From assembly GCA_020091685.1 (NCBI GenBank), contig CM034607.1, positions 19,831,221 to 19,895,220 of the forward strand: 64,000 nucleotides of DNA, written 5' to 3'. The stretch comes from Lutjanus erythropterus. Taxonomy: Eukaryota; Chordata; Actinopteri; Lutjaniformes; Lutjanidae. Under the pieces are notes generated by a model. It was given only the letters and a program-made list of their open reading frames with translations, had not been told where the DNA came from and did not search any database. How positions within the stretch are numbered: position 1 is the first letter of the stretch; each line of letters starts with the position of its first letter. Positions 36,820-48,445 of the stretch are shown piece after piece. Position numbers and translations under genes: made by a program.

Positions 36820-37380
36820 CAAGTCCCTGTTCCGGCTCGACCGTCACCGCTTCTCAAATTTGGCTTCAGTGCGGCGACCACCGAGGCTGCCGCAGTCACA
36901 ACTACACTCTGTCAGTGAAGTTTCCCTATGCCTCCCTCTACACACACACAACACACACACACACACACAACACACATATCCTCAGCCCACTGCAGCGGTG
37001 ACAGCATAAACAAAACAAGAGCACAACTTTTACACACAGATGTGAAGGTATGAAACCGGCGCTCACCAGAGAGAGAGAGGACCGTCCGCCAAAATCAGCA
37101 TTCAGAGGCTGGTGTAACAGAAAGTGGCTGGGTTTGTTTGATTTATCCTCCGCCTGAGCCCTCCGGTGTTGCATTAAAGGAGGCAGAGAGGTGTGTTTGT
37201 CTGTGGAGGCTTCACAGAGCGACGCGACTCCTTCTTCACCCTGCGCACATTTTCTGAACGTGAGAGACTCGCGGAGCTGTTCATCAGTCTGCTGCTCCGC
37301 TCTGAGCTCCGCCAGGCAGGCAGGACTCCGCTGGGAGGAGGAGAGAGCTTCCGCGCAGAGCTTCATGGGAAATGTAGTTC
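36820..37380 (-). promoter_or_regulatory. CpG-rich promoter with ZNF143-type motif
   Basis: CpG density rises sharply from AT-rich surroundings (CGGCTCGACCGTCACCGC near 36836; CGCAGAGC near 37352). On the - strand, ACTACATTTCCCATGA (37364-37379) is a close match to the ACTACAATTCCCAG motif bound by ZNF143/Staf, which in vertebrates sits at transcription starts of TATA-less promoters. A splice donor follows about 300 bases downstream on the same strand, consistent with transcription toward lower coordinates. A (CA)n-like tract (36942-36969) lies beyond that donor. Confidence 0.55.
37067..37370 (-). other. Candidate first exon of an unidentified - strand gene
   Basis: Reading the - strand from the ZNF143-type motif, the sequence is CpG-rich and ends CTCTCTCTG|GTGAGCGCC, with GTGAGC at 37066-37061 as a good 5' splice site. 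A frame from the ATG at 37366 is open to the splice site and beyond (Lys-Leu-Cys-Ala start), but that ATG falls inside the ZNF143-type motif and the peptide matches nothing I know, so the exon is more likely 5' untranslated. The matching downstream exons would lie to the left. I could not identify any. Confidence 0.4.
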
Positions 37381-39115
37381 ACAGTGGCTAAAAGCTTGAC
37401 TCTCTTGGTATATGTGCTGCAAGTGATTTTTTTTATATATTAAATTAACGTTGTTGAGCATGGCCAGGGATGAAAGCAAACTTAATCTTATATTTGGCAG
37501 ATACATAGCCCATTTCTTATTTCCAGTAGATGAAGAGATCAAAAATAATAAAGTAATAAATAAATAAATTATTCTCTAGCTCTTGCAGTTAAATATACAT
37601 TTTCAGAACAATTTACTATGGAATAACATATCAATCAACATATAATAATTATCCTAATATTGTATTCAAATAAATGTCAGATGTAATTTGAGATATTTAA
37701 ATACACTATTAAGGATCTAATAATATTTTTAAAAATCACAATATGATAATTCCCTGAAAAAAGCCTACACGACTATATTTAAAGTGTTGAACATATTTGA
37801 TATTTAAAGCCCTGAAAAAGTGTCCTCTGTTAAATAATAAATTTAATGTGTACAGCATTTTTTGTTAGTATAGTTTGCTCTTAAAGTGCTTCTGCTTTCC
37901 TTGTTTAATAAAAACAAAATAAAAGTGACCGGCCATGACCTAAGCATGCACAAAAACTGGCATGAATCGTCTTTGACAATGAATGTTTGAACTATATATG
38001 TAAAACTGCAAAACAAAAACAATGCAGCAGCCACTAGCAGTCCTTTTAATAAGATAAAAAAAAAGGTAATTAAACATGTAATATCAGCTATGTTGCTATT
38101 GCAAAGTCTTGATATTCCGTATATTGTTAAATCCATAATAAATATTAAGTAAAAAAGGCACAATATATGAGAACCAGAAAAAAGGGGAAAAAAATAAAAA
38201 TTATCATAAAAAGCAGAATATTGCTGACAGTTTGCTGTGGTGCTGTATACTGTAGCCTACAGATTGAAAAACCTCTTAAAACTTATTTGATTTATGATTT
38301 TGGGCTACAATATATAAATTGAACTTGACTATTTAACTACCAAAACATCACATGATTTAAAAAAAAAAAAAAAAAAAGCTTTGCTGATGCTTGTTGTTTA
38401 CACCAGAAACACTTCACAGCTTTAAACGGAAGTGTTGAGCCTTGAACAACTCAACAGATAAGAATTTTGTTTTTACTGATAATAGTAGATAATAGTAACC
38501 CTAACCCATTTTATGAGTAACATGTTTGGTTATATTTTACGTGTTGACAGAAACATAAAACAACTGAGACATAATTAAAAGCATGTTACTCAGTCTTAGT
38601 CGGTGACGTAAATTTATGTCCACCACACTACTGCAGACACCCTGAGGACTTCTGAGAGTTCCTTAGGGAGGCAGAACCTGAACAGTGACTGTTGTATAAT
38701 GAATGCAGTGCTACCAAAGTGGCACTTTCCTGCATATTATTCCCAAGGGGGAAATACCTTTCCTCCAACAGTAAATGCAGCAGTATTTCCCAAGAAACCT
38801 CTTGAGTTTTCTCACATACATTGGTACAATCATTCACCGAGGAGCAGCTCTGTGTCTAAGACTCTGGGAATATGAGTAGCATTAAGAATGCAAGCAGAAC
38901 ATCCTAAACACCAGCGTTTCCTTGTAAGATAATAAGGAAAAGGACATTTCATATTCTATTATTGTGCTCAGGCAGAGAACTTGATAGATGAACTCCTGCA
39001 CCAACACAATACCACTGTTTTCTTTGAGGTCAGCAGTTCCCCTGAGCATTCATTGTTTCTGTGCGCCCTCTTCCCCACTTTCTTATTGCTGTACAGCACA
39101 ACTACTAAATAAGTA

Positions 39116-39118
<3 letters not shown>
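37381..39118. other. AT-rich spacer
   Basis: Very AT-rich from 37430 to 38400, with an A19 run at 38359-38377. Frames on the - strand (37843-38163) are compositional. No gene or RNA supported. Confidence 0.4.

Positions 39119-39154
<36 letters not shown>
39119..39154. repeat. (GT)n microsatellite
   Basis: A 36-base GT run. The 1.9 kb to its right (39155-41116) contains no supported gene; a frame at 40663-40992 (+) resembles nothing known and lacks splice context. Confidence 0.9.
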
Positions 39155-39155
<1 letters not shown>

Positions 39156-41116
39156 GGTGTGGGTGTGGGAAGTGTATAGGAAATGCTTCTGCCTCTCAGT
39201 AGCTGTATGTCTAAATTTAGAGCCCCGTGCCTCCACTGTCCGACTGTCACAGGCTGGGTCGGACTGTCGGCCGCTCAGGAAAGAGACTTGAGGCGTGTTG
39301 AAGTTAGGATAAATTGTACGAGCTCGGGCGTGCTGATCTGAGAATAACACATTTGTTCTTCACACGCCCTGTACAGCACAGTTATAAATACCCAACTACA
39401 GTGACCAGAGGTCGGGGAAGTGCAATGCTAAAGTTGAAATGTGTAGATGAAGTAACTGTTATGAGGTGTTTTGGTTCTCTTTTTTGGAGTCTTTTTCAAA
39501 ACAAGTCATTTACTGAGACAGAAAAATATCAGAAAAATCTGCTGCGGCTCCATTCACAGCTCACTGTGAACAATCTTTAAAATAAAATTTTTGGTGGTTT
39601 CTAAAACTAAAAGATTAAAGCTTATCTAAAGGACGAAAGTAAAGTATCTCAACAAAAGATTATAGGTCGACACAGCTTTGTTTGGTTAATTTCAGAACTT
39701 AAAAATCTGACTTTGATTCAAACCTCAACAATATAGTTAATGCGGTTGCCTTGAAATCAACATTTGATTTCTCAGAGTTTTTAGTATGCAGTGAAACAAT
39801 CAGAAAATTACATTTTATTTCTCTGATTCACTGCTTTGTTGCTCCCTCACTTCATTTACTCTTTAGCTTTCTCAGTTAAGCTGTTGTTTCTCTCCTGGTC
39901 GGGGAGGAGGAGCCGATGTTGAACGGTGCATTCCTTCATATTCTAACTTTAATAATCAGTTTACTGAAAAAATATATTGAGCTTACATTTCCTGCAGCTG
40001 CTGCCAAAATGTCACATAAACTCAAGGTTATATTCTCCAGTGTGAAAATCTAATTTGACATGCTTCCCCTGCAAAAAGTGCATAATTGTTGTTTTGATTC
40101 GATGCTGCAAACTCCTCCATTACACACAGACGCTTACTTATTTCACCGAAGCAATTCATGCCCTGATTACATTTGACTGAAGTGCAAACACAGTCAAAAT
40201 TCAAACGCATTTCCATTTCTGACATGTCTTTTACAGCCCTACAGGCTTTTGACCTTTCTTCATCTACTGAGTGCAGGAAGCAGCAGTTAGCTGGGGACCG
40301 TTTCCCATCTTCGTCTATTTGATTATGAGATGTGTCTGTTTGATTGTCTATTTGGAGTGCAGCACCTCCTTTATTGACTTAGTGGCTGACAGACCCCCCC
40401 GCTTGTCCTCTTCTAACGTAATTCTGCTCTGTGACATTGTTTGTCAGATGATTAGAGGAAGGTGCCACAGTCAGTTTGCTTGTGAGTTTGATTTAATGAG
40501 GTTTGTCATGTCATTGTGAACGAGAGGCTGCTGTTTACATATCTCAAACTGTGTTGCATTTGAAATTTTCCTATATTAGGGCTGTTAATAGTGGACTACT
40601 TCTGATATTAAACTATCACTGTTTGTTTACGTAGACACCTGACATTATAGCAGTGAGCAGGAATGTGGTGGTACATCATTGACACCAAGAGAAACCCCAA
40701 CAGTAGTTTGATACTCAACAACCAAAATACCGGTTCTCACTACAGACAACACCTTTGCTGGAGCCCATGTTGGAAATGCATTTTTCACATAAGGCGCACA
40801 GCGTTGCCGCCAATAAATTTCACGCCTCACCTCACAAATTTTAATGCACCAACCCTCAAAGAGCACATACAAGATGCAAATCAAATGTTGTCAAGGATTT
40901 TGAAGGATTGTAAGGAAGAAAAACACAATTTTGATTTCCATGAGCCCTGCCTACAAGTTATTGAAACTGTGGGGGTAGAGGTTCAAATATAAACCACTAC
41001 AAAAAACAAATAACAGAGGATTAAATATAGATTAAACAAATTAACAGGCAAACAAAATATAATCTAACTCATCATCATTATCATCATCACAGAATTTTTA
41101 GGCTCAAATAGGCTAA

Positions 41117-41165
<49 letters not shown>
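41117..41165. repeat. (AAT)n microsatellite
   Basis: About 16 AAT units. A second AAT tract lies at 48401-48443. Confidence 0.95.
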
Positions 41166-41548
41166 TAGCAACAGCCACATCAGTAGCAATAAAAAACTAA
41201 CTGAACAAAAAAAAAATTAAAACATGGGATTGAGTTAAAAAAATGCAGCTTTATGAATATGAGAAACTTCTTCAAAATAATACAAAAGTAAAATTATATT
41301 TTTCCCCTTGACGATAACCGCATGTGTTGTTTTGCATGATATCTAAGTCCTTCAAAAAGTAATACAGTATCGGTAACCATACCAGTTAATGGCACTTTGG
41401 GGCTTATTTGTATTAATTTCCCAGTAACCTGCCCAACACTGCTGAGTTCTTTATCCTCTGGCGTCCTCTAGTGCTTTACACGGAAAGCACCGCTGTCTGC
41501 CACAACGCAGTGGTCGCGTCTTGGAGGGAACCCTAGACCTGGGAAAGA

Positions 41549-41767
41549 TCTCGCGAGAATTATAATTTTAACCGAAACCACGATATAACCAAGTTCTGTC
41601 TGTCTCCAAACCTGCTCAGAGCTTAACTGCACTACTGTTACATCATAAAACACAATTACTTTGTACAACACAAACAAAGAAGAAGGAACGAGCATAAATC
41701 TCGCGAGAGTTTTGCGATTCTAGAGTTCCCTTCTACACACGACTCAACGGAGGTCACAACAGAAAAC
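41549..41767 (+). promoter_or_regulatory. mrpl53: mrpl53 promoter with two TCTCGCGAGA motifs
   Basis: The 10-bp palindrome TCTCGCGAGA occurs at 41549-41558 and again at 41699-41708, the second only 59 bases before the start codon. This motif is known from TATA-less, broadly expressed vertebrate promoters. No TATA box is visible. The palindromes are orientation-neutral, so divergent transcription to the left is possible, but no gene was recognised there. Confidence 0.7.
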
Positions 41768-44700
41768 ATGGCAGCTTCCAGTAAAGCCACCGTGGTGTTG
41801 AAAGCTGTGAAGAAAATAGCGGTTCAGCTTTCTCCGTTCGAATCTAATGTCCGGTCCACACGGTAAGAAGTGTGTGTTTAAGTAAATATTTTTGTGTCTG
41901 GGAGTGACTGAACTGTGGATAAACCGTTAGCGACAGTGTTTCTACACAGCAGTCACCCCTTGAGCTAGCTGAGTATGCTAGCTAGCTGTTTAGTTAGGTA
42001 GCTAGTTTAGCTTTATTGTCGAATTAACTTAGCTAATAATTTGTTATCTAACTTGGATGACTGAAGAATTGGGTGTAGTTGTGGAGAGAGTTTCTGAAAG
42101 ATTTTACCTTGATATTTCCTTTTCATTGACAGGCACAATACCCCTTTCCCTCTGTACCATACTTAACCTGCTGAGGGAAAAGGTATAGTTCAGCCATACT
42201 GACTTACACAGTGTATGACATGATCTGTCTGAAACTTAATGTAAACTTTTTAAATATTCAGCACGAAATGCTAAAACAAATATAATTGAAGTGTAAGCTT
42301 ATGTGCCATAATTAGGGTTACATAATATAGGAAAAAATATCATATTGTGATTATTTTGACAGATATTACGATTGTGATTCACGAATAGTGGGGATGATCA
42401 TTTTTGTATTACAACAGTCATGATAAAGAGACATTTTTGAGGTAACATGAAGCAATATGTTTTCTTACATCTGGACAAGATTTGTAGGTCAGCACATCTC
42501 TGCAGCACTACAACACTTTATTATAAATGCTATTTTGGCACACAGTTTACTTTGAAATTGCATCCTCTGTGATTTGGATATTGCGCTTGTCCATATTGCA
42601 ATCATTAGTGTTGTACTTTGTCTCTACATGTGCGTGTATGTCTGTAAACAATTTGACTTGACATAGTAGTGTAAAAACAGGTGTTATCAGTGATACTGTG
42701 CATGTTGGGTCACTGGAAAGGCTCTGCTGCACTGTACATAATGGGACCTAAATTAATATCATTGATAATGTGCTATTACATTTTAAAATGGTTCCTGTGA
42801 ATATGATCTATTATATGAGATAACCAAAATAATAATTAAGGTATAACTTCTCCCGACCACAGTTCTCATATCAGCTCTAATCAAACAAAATAAGAAGAAA
42901 AAAACTGTGTTGATGGACTCTGTAATGTTTGTTGCCATCAACCTCCTGATATCTGCAGTGACCTTGAATAGAATTCAAAATACAAATTATTTTAGTCTTT
43001 TCTGTATGATGCATAATGTAAGCCGTTTATGTGAACTGTTGTGTCTACTAACTGTGATCCAGTGCAGGAAGAGCTGTTGTAGCAAATAGCACAAGAAGTA
43101 AAAATACTCCATGTCAAGTTCAAGTGATAAGTAGCATAAAATGGTATCTCAAAATTGTACTGAAGCACATCACTCAAGTAAATATATTTAGTTACTTTCC
43201 ATCACAACTGTAAGGTAATCAATCTGTATTATGCTCTCCTTGCCCCACAGAGAGTTTCTGGCCATGGTGGGCTCAGAGAAGGCCAGAGCTACCAACATGA
43301 ACTGTGAGGTGGTCACCACCGTGAAACATGACAAGTCTGAACCTGTTGTAGATATTACTTATGGTAAGTATTACCTGACACCAGTCAAATATGTGCAAGA
43401 AGTTATGTAACAGTGACTGTGTTTACATGCACACTATTTTTCCACTGGTATTCAGAATATGACAATATTCAGAATTTGGTACAGATCATGTAAACAGCAT
43501 ATTCTGTTTGGATATTCTTAATAAGGCCTTTTTCCCAATGTCAGATTAGGACATGCAGGATATTTTGATAGTATTAGTTGTAGGAACACTCATGGGACAC
43601 GTTCCAAATATTTGTCTCAGTTGGGTTTTTTATTACAGTTTACGACACTTACGGTCAGCTCTGTGTGTTGTAAACAAACCAAAAGAAAAGGCTGCACTTC
43701 TGGTAAAAAGGAGAAACACACCTACTTTTAAACAGTATGAAAGACCTGGACATAAACAAGCTTTTGGATATGCTTTGGTATGTTTTGGATATGAAATAAG
43801 CCATCAGACGTTTGTTATTACATCGATGAAAATATGCACAGCTGCATCTAAACAGGAAAATTAGAGGAGGATTCGTTTTCATTAGCCATGTAAACAGCTT
43901 AGATGGAATATTTTCTTTTTCAGAGTAAGGACAAAAACAGAATATTTTGTGTATGTAAACATGGTCACTGAGACTTTATGAGGCAGTGTGAAACCAGCTT
44001 GTGTTGTTTACTCAGATGCGTGAACTTGTCTAGGTTTTTTAAATAGCTGAGTTTCACAAGTAATTTTTTTCTACTAGAAAGAAATTGTGTTTGTAAGGCT
44101 TAAGTGATACCTAAAGCGGATGATGTTAAAGAAAAACAGACTCAAATACTCCACAATATCAAAACTCTTACTCTGAGTTCATGCTCATGTAGAGCAAAGG
44201 AAAAGTTAAATAATAAGATCTGGTCATAGACATGTATGAGCTCAATTTGAGATCAATATGAGACTTTGACCGTTTTCTCAGTTGTCAGTTGTTGTCAAAA
44301 CTCTACTAAAAAGAGAACTTAAATTTGTCTCAGTGGTCCAATTGAAGTCAGGAAGATGGTACAGCAGGCATCCACAGGGGCTCATTTTTGTTGTTGCTCC
44401 TACCACATACGGATGTAGTCCTTCACTGAGGCTGATCCGGCCGATCATTCAAGAGTTTTCTTGCCGTTCATCATCCTCCACATCCCCTCATGTCCCCAAA
44501 CGAGGTAACCATGGAGATAACCGCGTACGGTGACGTTAAACACAGGAGACAGCGGCACACGCTCTGATGCTTTAAGTCCAAAACTCTGGATTCCCTGTCA
44601 ACAAAACAACACTGAAAACTGAGTTTTTAAATATCTTCACCTTGGCTGGACTTTTCAAAAAAGTTTAACTTTTACTGCTGTTTGTGTGTGGATGAAAGGC

Positions 44701-45520
44701 CCAGATGCATAGAAAAAGCTGGGTTTTTTTTTAAATGCCTCTATAGGTGTGGACAGGGACTCTGTTGACCTGAAGAGAAGTGAAACCATAATGAGTAGAA
44801 ATGGTAATACCTGTATTCATTTACCCCACCATGTCATATAAATATAGCTGCCATGAAACAGTGAAATATATTTTGACTATTTTCAATTTTTAGTTACAGA
44901 AGGCCCAGAATGGGTCTGTCACTAATAGTCCGTGTATGTTTATGTTGAGTGGTGATCTAGAGGTAAATGAACATGACCCAGTGAAACCACTGTGGTGTAC
45001 TGGTGGGCGTATAAGACGGGAAAAGACAGGATGCATTGTCAATTCAGCATCAATGGTGTCCTTACTTGTTCATTAAAAACAGGAAAAGGCGGCTTTGACC
45101 GTGCATCACAGCACCTATTATCTACAACTCAGGACTGTATGACCTAGTCTTGGAATTTCATGTCGTGGTGTTTACTGCGTGATATTACGCAGTCAGTATC
45201 TCACACACAATGAGTCAAGTACTTAGCAAAGGTAAAAATGTCTGCCATAGGTCAGCAGAATATTATACGTATGTTGTCCATTGTGTGTTACTTGACTTTT
45301 GCTCAGAGTTAACTTTTCACCTTATACTCCTCACACAGAGAGGTCAGTCATTGTGGTTTTATGAGTCATCTCATTGTGTCTCTGTTTTTGTCCACTTACA
45401 GTCGACGGAGAGAAGCTGGTGATGAAGGGAGGAAAGCTGACCAGCAGAGAGATGTTCAGTGCGTTTCAGTCACGGTGTTTAGCCAAGGACCCACAGGCAA
45501 AAACTGCAGCAAAAAAATAA
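41768..45520 (+). CDS. mrpl53: mL53, mitochondrial large-subunit ribosomal protein L53
   Basis: Three coding exons join in frame: 41768-41862, 43251-43363 and 45402-45520. Introns of 1388 and 2038 bases have GTAAG donors and CAG acceptors. The product is 108 aa, close to the roughly 112 aa of the mammalian protein. It begins MAASSKATVVLKAVKKIAVQ, a basic, hydroxyl-rich N-terminus fitting mitochondrial import, and continues through FLAMVGSEKARATNMNC and VDGEKLVMKGGKLTSREM to a Lys/Ala-rich tail. Family knowledge: mL53 is a thioredoxin-fold-related protein of the 39S subunit in animal mitochondrial ribosomes, with no enzymatic motif expected. The start ATG follows AAAAC and is the first in the exon. 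Expression is probably constitutive, from the TCTCGCGAGA promoter. fabp11a starts 1.8 kb downstream on the same strand. Recognition was from sequence memory, not a search. Confidence 0.93.
43411..43970 (+). mobile_element. Non-autonomous DNA element in mrpl53 intron 2 (family F)
   Basis: The left end is CAGTGACTGTGTTTACATGC. The reverse complement of the right end is CAGTGACCATGTTTACATAC, a clear terminal inverted repeat of over 20 bp with two substitutions in the first 20. The sub-terminal TATTCAGAAT-like words are also mirrored. It is 560 bp with no transposase. It lies 47 bases after exon 2, so it sits close to the donor without altering it. Confidence 0.75.
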
Positions 45521-45582
45521 CGATCCTCATGTTAAATGTGTTGAATTTACCTGAATGTATGAGTGTGCTCTCTGATGTTTAT

Positions 45583-45588
45583 AATAAA
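45583..45588 (+). terminator. mrpl53: mrpl53 polyadenylation signal
   Basis: AATAAA lies 63 bases after the stop codon, followed by AT-rich sequence and, within 40 bases, GTGGCGCTTCTGGGGTG, a plausible GU-rich downstream element. The 3' UTR would be about 85 bases. Confidence 0.8.
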
Positions 45589-45599
45589 AGTATTTAATT

Positions 45600-47100
45600 T
45601 AAATGTGGCGCTTCTGGGGTGAATTGACCTTTGACTCACTGAAGCTAGTCTACATTGATTGTGATGTAATTAAAATTAAGTAAAATGTAAGTAAAATTTC
45701 CTCTTCCTCATGAAATGCACCATCTAAGGACCAGATGTTATTTACTGTAAACATGTACTTTACTGCAGTCACATTGAAAAAGCATTTCTATATCTATGAT
45801 TGTTAAGGTTAAATAGTTTCAACATTAGCCCCATCAGCTATGCCTATTTCCTCCGTATTAGACATCAATTGAAATGCTTTAACTGCTAAAAACGTGCTGT
45901 GATCAGTACCGGGTCATGGTGTGTCCTTGCATAATGTGCCATTTTCCTGATAAAAGAGACCATTCCAGCGTTTGAGAGAACATTATGCAAGCTCCAACCT
46001 TTGACACAGCAGGCTTAAATGTAATTTGGCACAGAGTTTTAGATGCAGCCCCGCTGAAAAGAAAAAAAAAAAAAAAACCTTTCACCCAGTCACAGATAAA
46101 TGAAATCCTGTTCCATCTGTTAGCTACCCTCTGTTCCATTAGCATCTGTAACATAATGGGCTTTCTCCATATATGGATTATTATTACATCAATGTTTTAA
46201 AATAAATAATGCATTTCAAATATGTAAAAATATAAATTTGAGCAACATGTTAGTTCAATGAAAGAGCTATACAGTTTTGTGCATTAATGTATTCACCAGG
46301 GAATGTGCATCAGTTTTCCTGGTAAGCATGAATCACCTGCTGTAACATGTTTTATAAGTTGTAACTAATGGCTTAATTAGATAATAATTGATTTGTGCCT
46401 CATACATCAGTTAGTGGCCATTAATAATTCTAGACTAATTACAGTTATGTTACTAATCCATTATTAAATGATAATGGGATTCTTCACCGTCTAACAAACC
46501 ATTAACTCTGTAATAGAAATGTTAATAATTTATTACGTTGGGAATAAGTGGTTTTAATCATTAAGTCTGCTGTTGCAAATGATAATACGTTGTGTTAATG
46601 TATGGATTTTGGTCTAAATTTCCTGCAGTCTATTTGTAGAAAATAAGTAGTTAAGCAATCTAACCAGTTCAAAAGGATTTTTTCCCAAACCTGGCAACCC
46701 AAGTGTATTTAATGGCTTACAACTGAAATATAAAACATAAGTAAATTTTTGATTAACCATTAATTAAGCCACCGGTAACCATTCATACCCCAAGGGGTAT
46801 TTTAATAAATAAGATTTTTTTTTTAAATGGTTAGTTCACACACTACTACCTCCCATGAAGCTTTGACAGTTGTTGCTGCATGCTAACAACAAAAACAATA
46901 ACAAAAACCACAAAGACATGCTCTTGCCTTAATTAAAATGGAAATGTTGAATTTTTATGATGCTAAGTTTTAGCATATACCAGTTTAGTTTAGAATGTAA
47001 CCAAAAAAAACCCATGAAGATGTCACAGCTTTTGGCAAAATACAATTAAAACCCTCCTCTTTATGAGGAAAATCAAATTAGTTACAGATGCTACTAGCTT
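45600..47100. other. AT-rich spacer between mrpl53 and fabp11a
   Basis: Contains an A-rich run at 46060-46077 and many TTAAT/ATTAA words. No exon, RNA or complete repeat is supported. Confidence 0.4.
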
Positions 47101-47107
47101 GGGAGGC

Positions 47108-47285
47108 TAGAGGCGGGATTTCAGCGCTCTATTAGGTGACGTAGCAGGATGTGATTGGCTCTTGCTGCGTCGCTGGATGTCGGGCTGGCCCTTTAAAAAC
47201 GAGTCAGTTCCCACAGTGGCAGAGAGTTGAATCCAGAGTCACTCCAGCGGTTGTTGTTGAGGATATCACATCACAAGCCGCAAAC
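47108..47285 (+). promoter_or_regulatory. fabp11a: fabp11a core promoter and 5' UTR
   Basis: Upstream of the start codon, in order: AGGCGGGATT (GC-box-like, 47110), TGACGTAG at 47137-47144 (CRE/AP-1-like), an inverted CCAAT box (ATTGG, 47154-47158) and TTTAAAAAC at 47192-47200 as a TATA-like element. Initiation would be expected near 47220-47230, giving a 5' UTR of about 60 bases. A TATA-type promoter suits an inducible lipid-carrier gene. No PPAR element could be assigned with confidence. Confidence 0.6.
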
Positions 47286-48400
47286 ATGGTTGAGAAATTT
47301 GTTGGGACGTGGAAGATGATTTCCAGCGAGAACTTTGACGACTACATGAAAGCAATTGGTAGGAGAGAGAACAGTTTAAGTTAGATTTGTCAGTTTAATT
47401 GTGAATTAACTGTAACCTATGCTGTATTTTTCTTAATTGATTTTATATAGGATATATTTATCTATAGTATGTAAAATATATTATGTGAATAATATGCAAT
47501 TTCTTTATATATATATTTTTTTTAAAAAATAATAATAATTTCTCATTTATTTATTAAAAATGTCTGACAAAAAAATAAGCTTGATTAATCAAACGGCCTA
47601 ATTACGCATTAAAATAAGTTTTTAAGCGTATTTTACTCATTTTTTACTGATATTTAATGCATTTTGGTTATCCTGCCCTCCCGCCCTGCAGGTGTAGGAT
47701 TTGCGACCCGGCAGGTGGGAAACCGGACCAAGCCCAACTTGGTAGTGACCATAGACGATCAAGGGACTGTATGCATGAAGTCTCAGAGCACCTTCAAAAC
47801 TACTGAAATCAAGTTCAAGCTCAACGAGCCATTCGAAGAGACGACCGCCGACGACAGGAAGACAAGGGTTAGTGTGGTCTGAGGGGGATAAAAAAAAAAA
47901 AAAAGCTCATCCCGGGGGTCTTTTCTGTGCCGGGAGTAACTGGCTTGTCTCTGTTCTGTTGCCCTGCAGACCGTGGTCACTCTGGAGAACGGAAAACTTG
48001 TGCAGAAACAGAGCTGGGATGGCAAGGAGACGAATATCGAGAGGGAGATCTCAGATGGGAAGTTGATAGCGGTAAGGATTTGGTGTTTTATTTTGAAATG
48101 AAACAAGTTGGCAGACTTCTACAACTTTCAAATGCCTTAAATTAGCTTGTGCAAAAATGCCTTGCATTTTTAGCACTTTTTTGTCAAGTCGCAGCCTCTT
48201 TTCACTCTTGATGTATTAAGTTGTATTAAATATGCTTCCAATGCAAATATAATATTTTAATGACCAGTTATTCCCACAGCAGGTATGTTTTCTAAATCCT
48301 AATTTGGAAACTCTTGCCCACATTCCACTTGAGAGAACAAATCTGTATCTTAGGGTAAAAATAATCATTTTATCAGGGTAATTTAGCCTATTTATATTAC

Positions 48401-48445
<45 letters not shown>

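Noticed and set aside
37067..37366. Coding reading of the - strand open frame starting at 37366
   Set aside because: The ATG overlaps the ZNF143-type motif, which usually lies at the transcription start, and the peptide matches no family I know. An untranslated first exon is likelier.
41468..41695. Divergent - strand gene opposite mrpl53
   Set aside because: The 75-codon frame overlaps the promoter motifs and has no recognisable product, so divergent transcription remains only a possibility.
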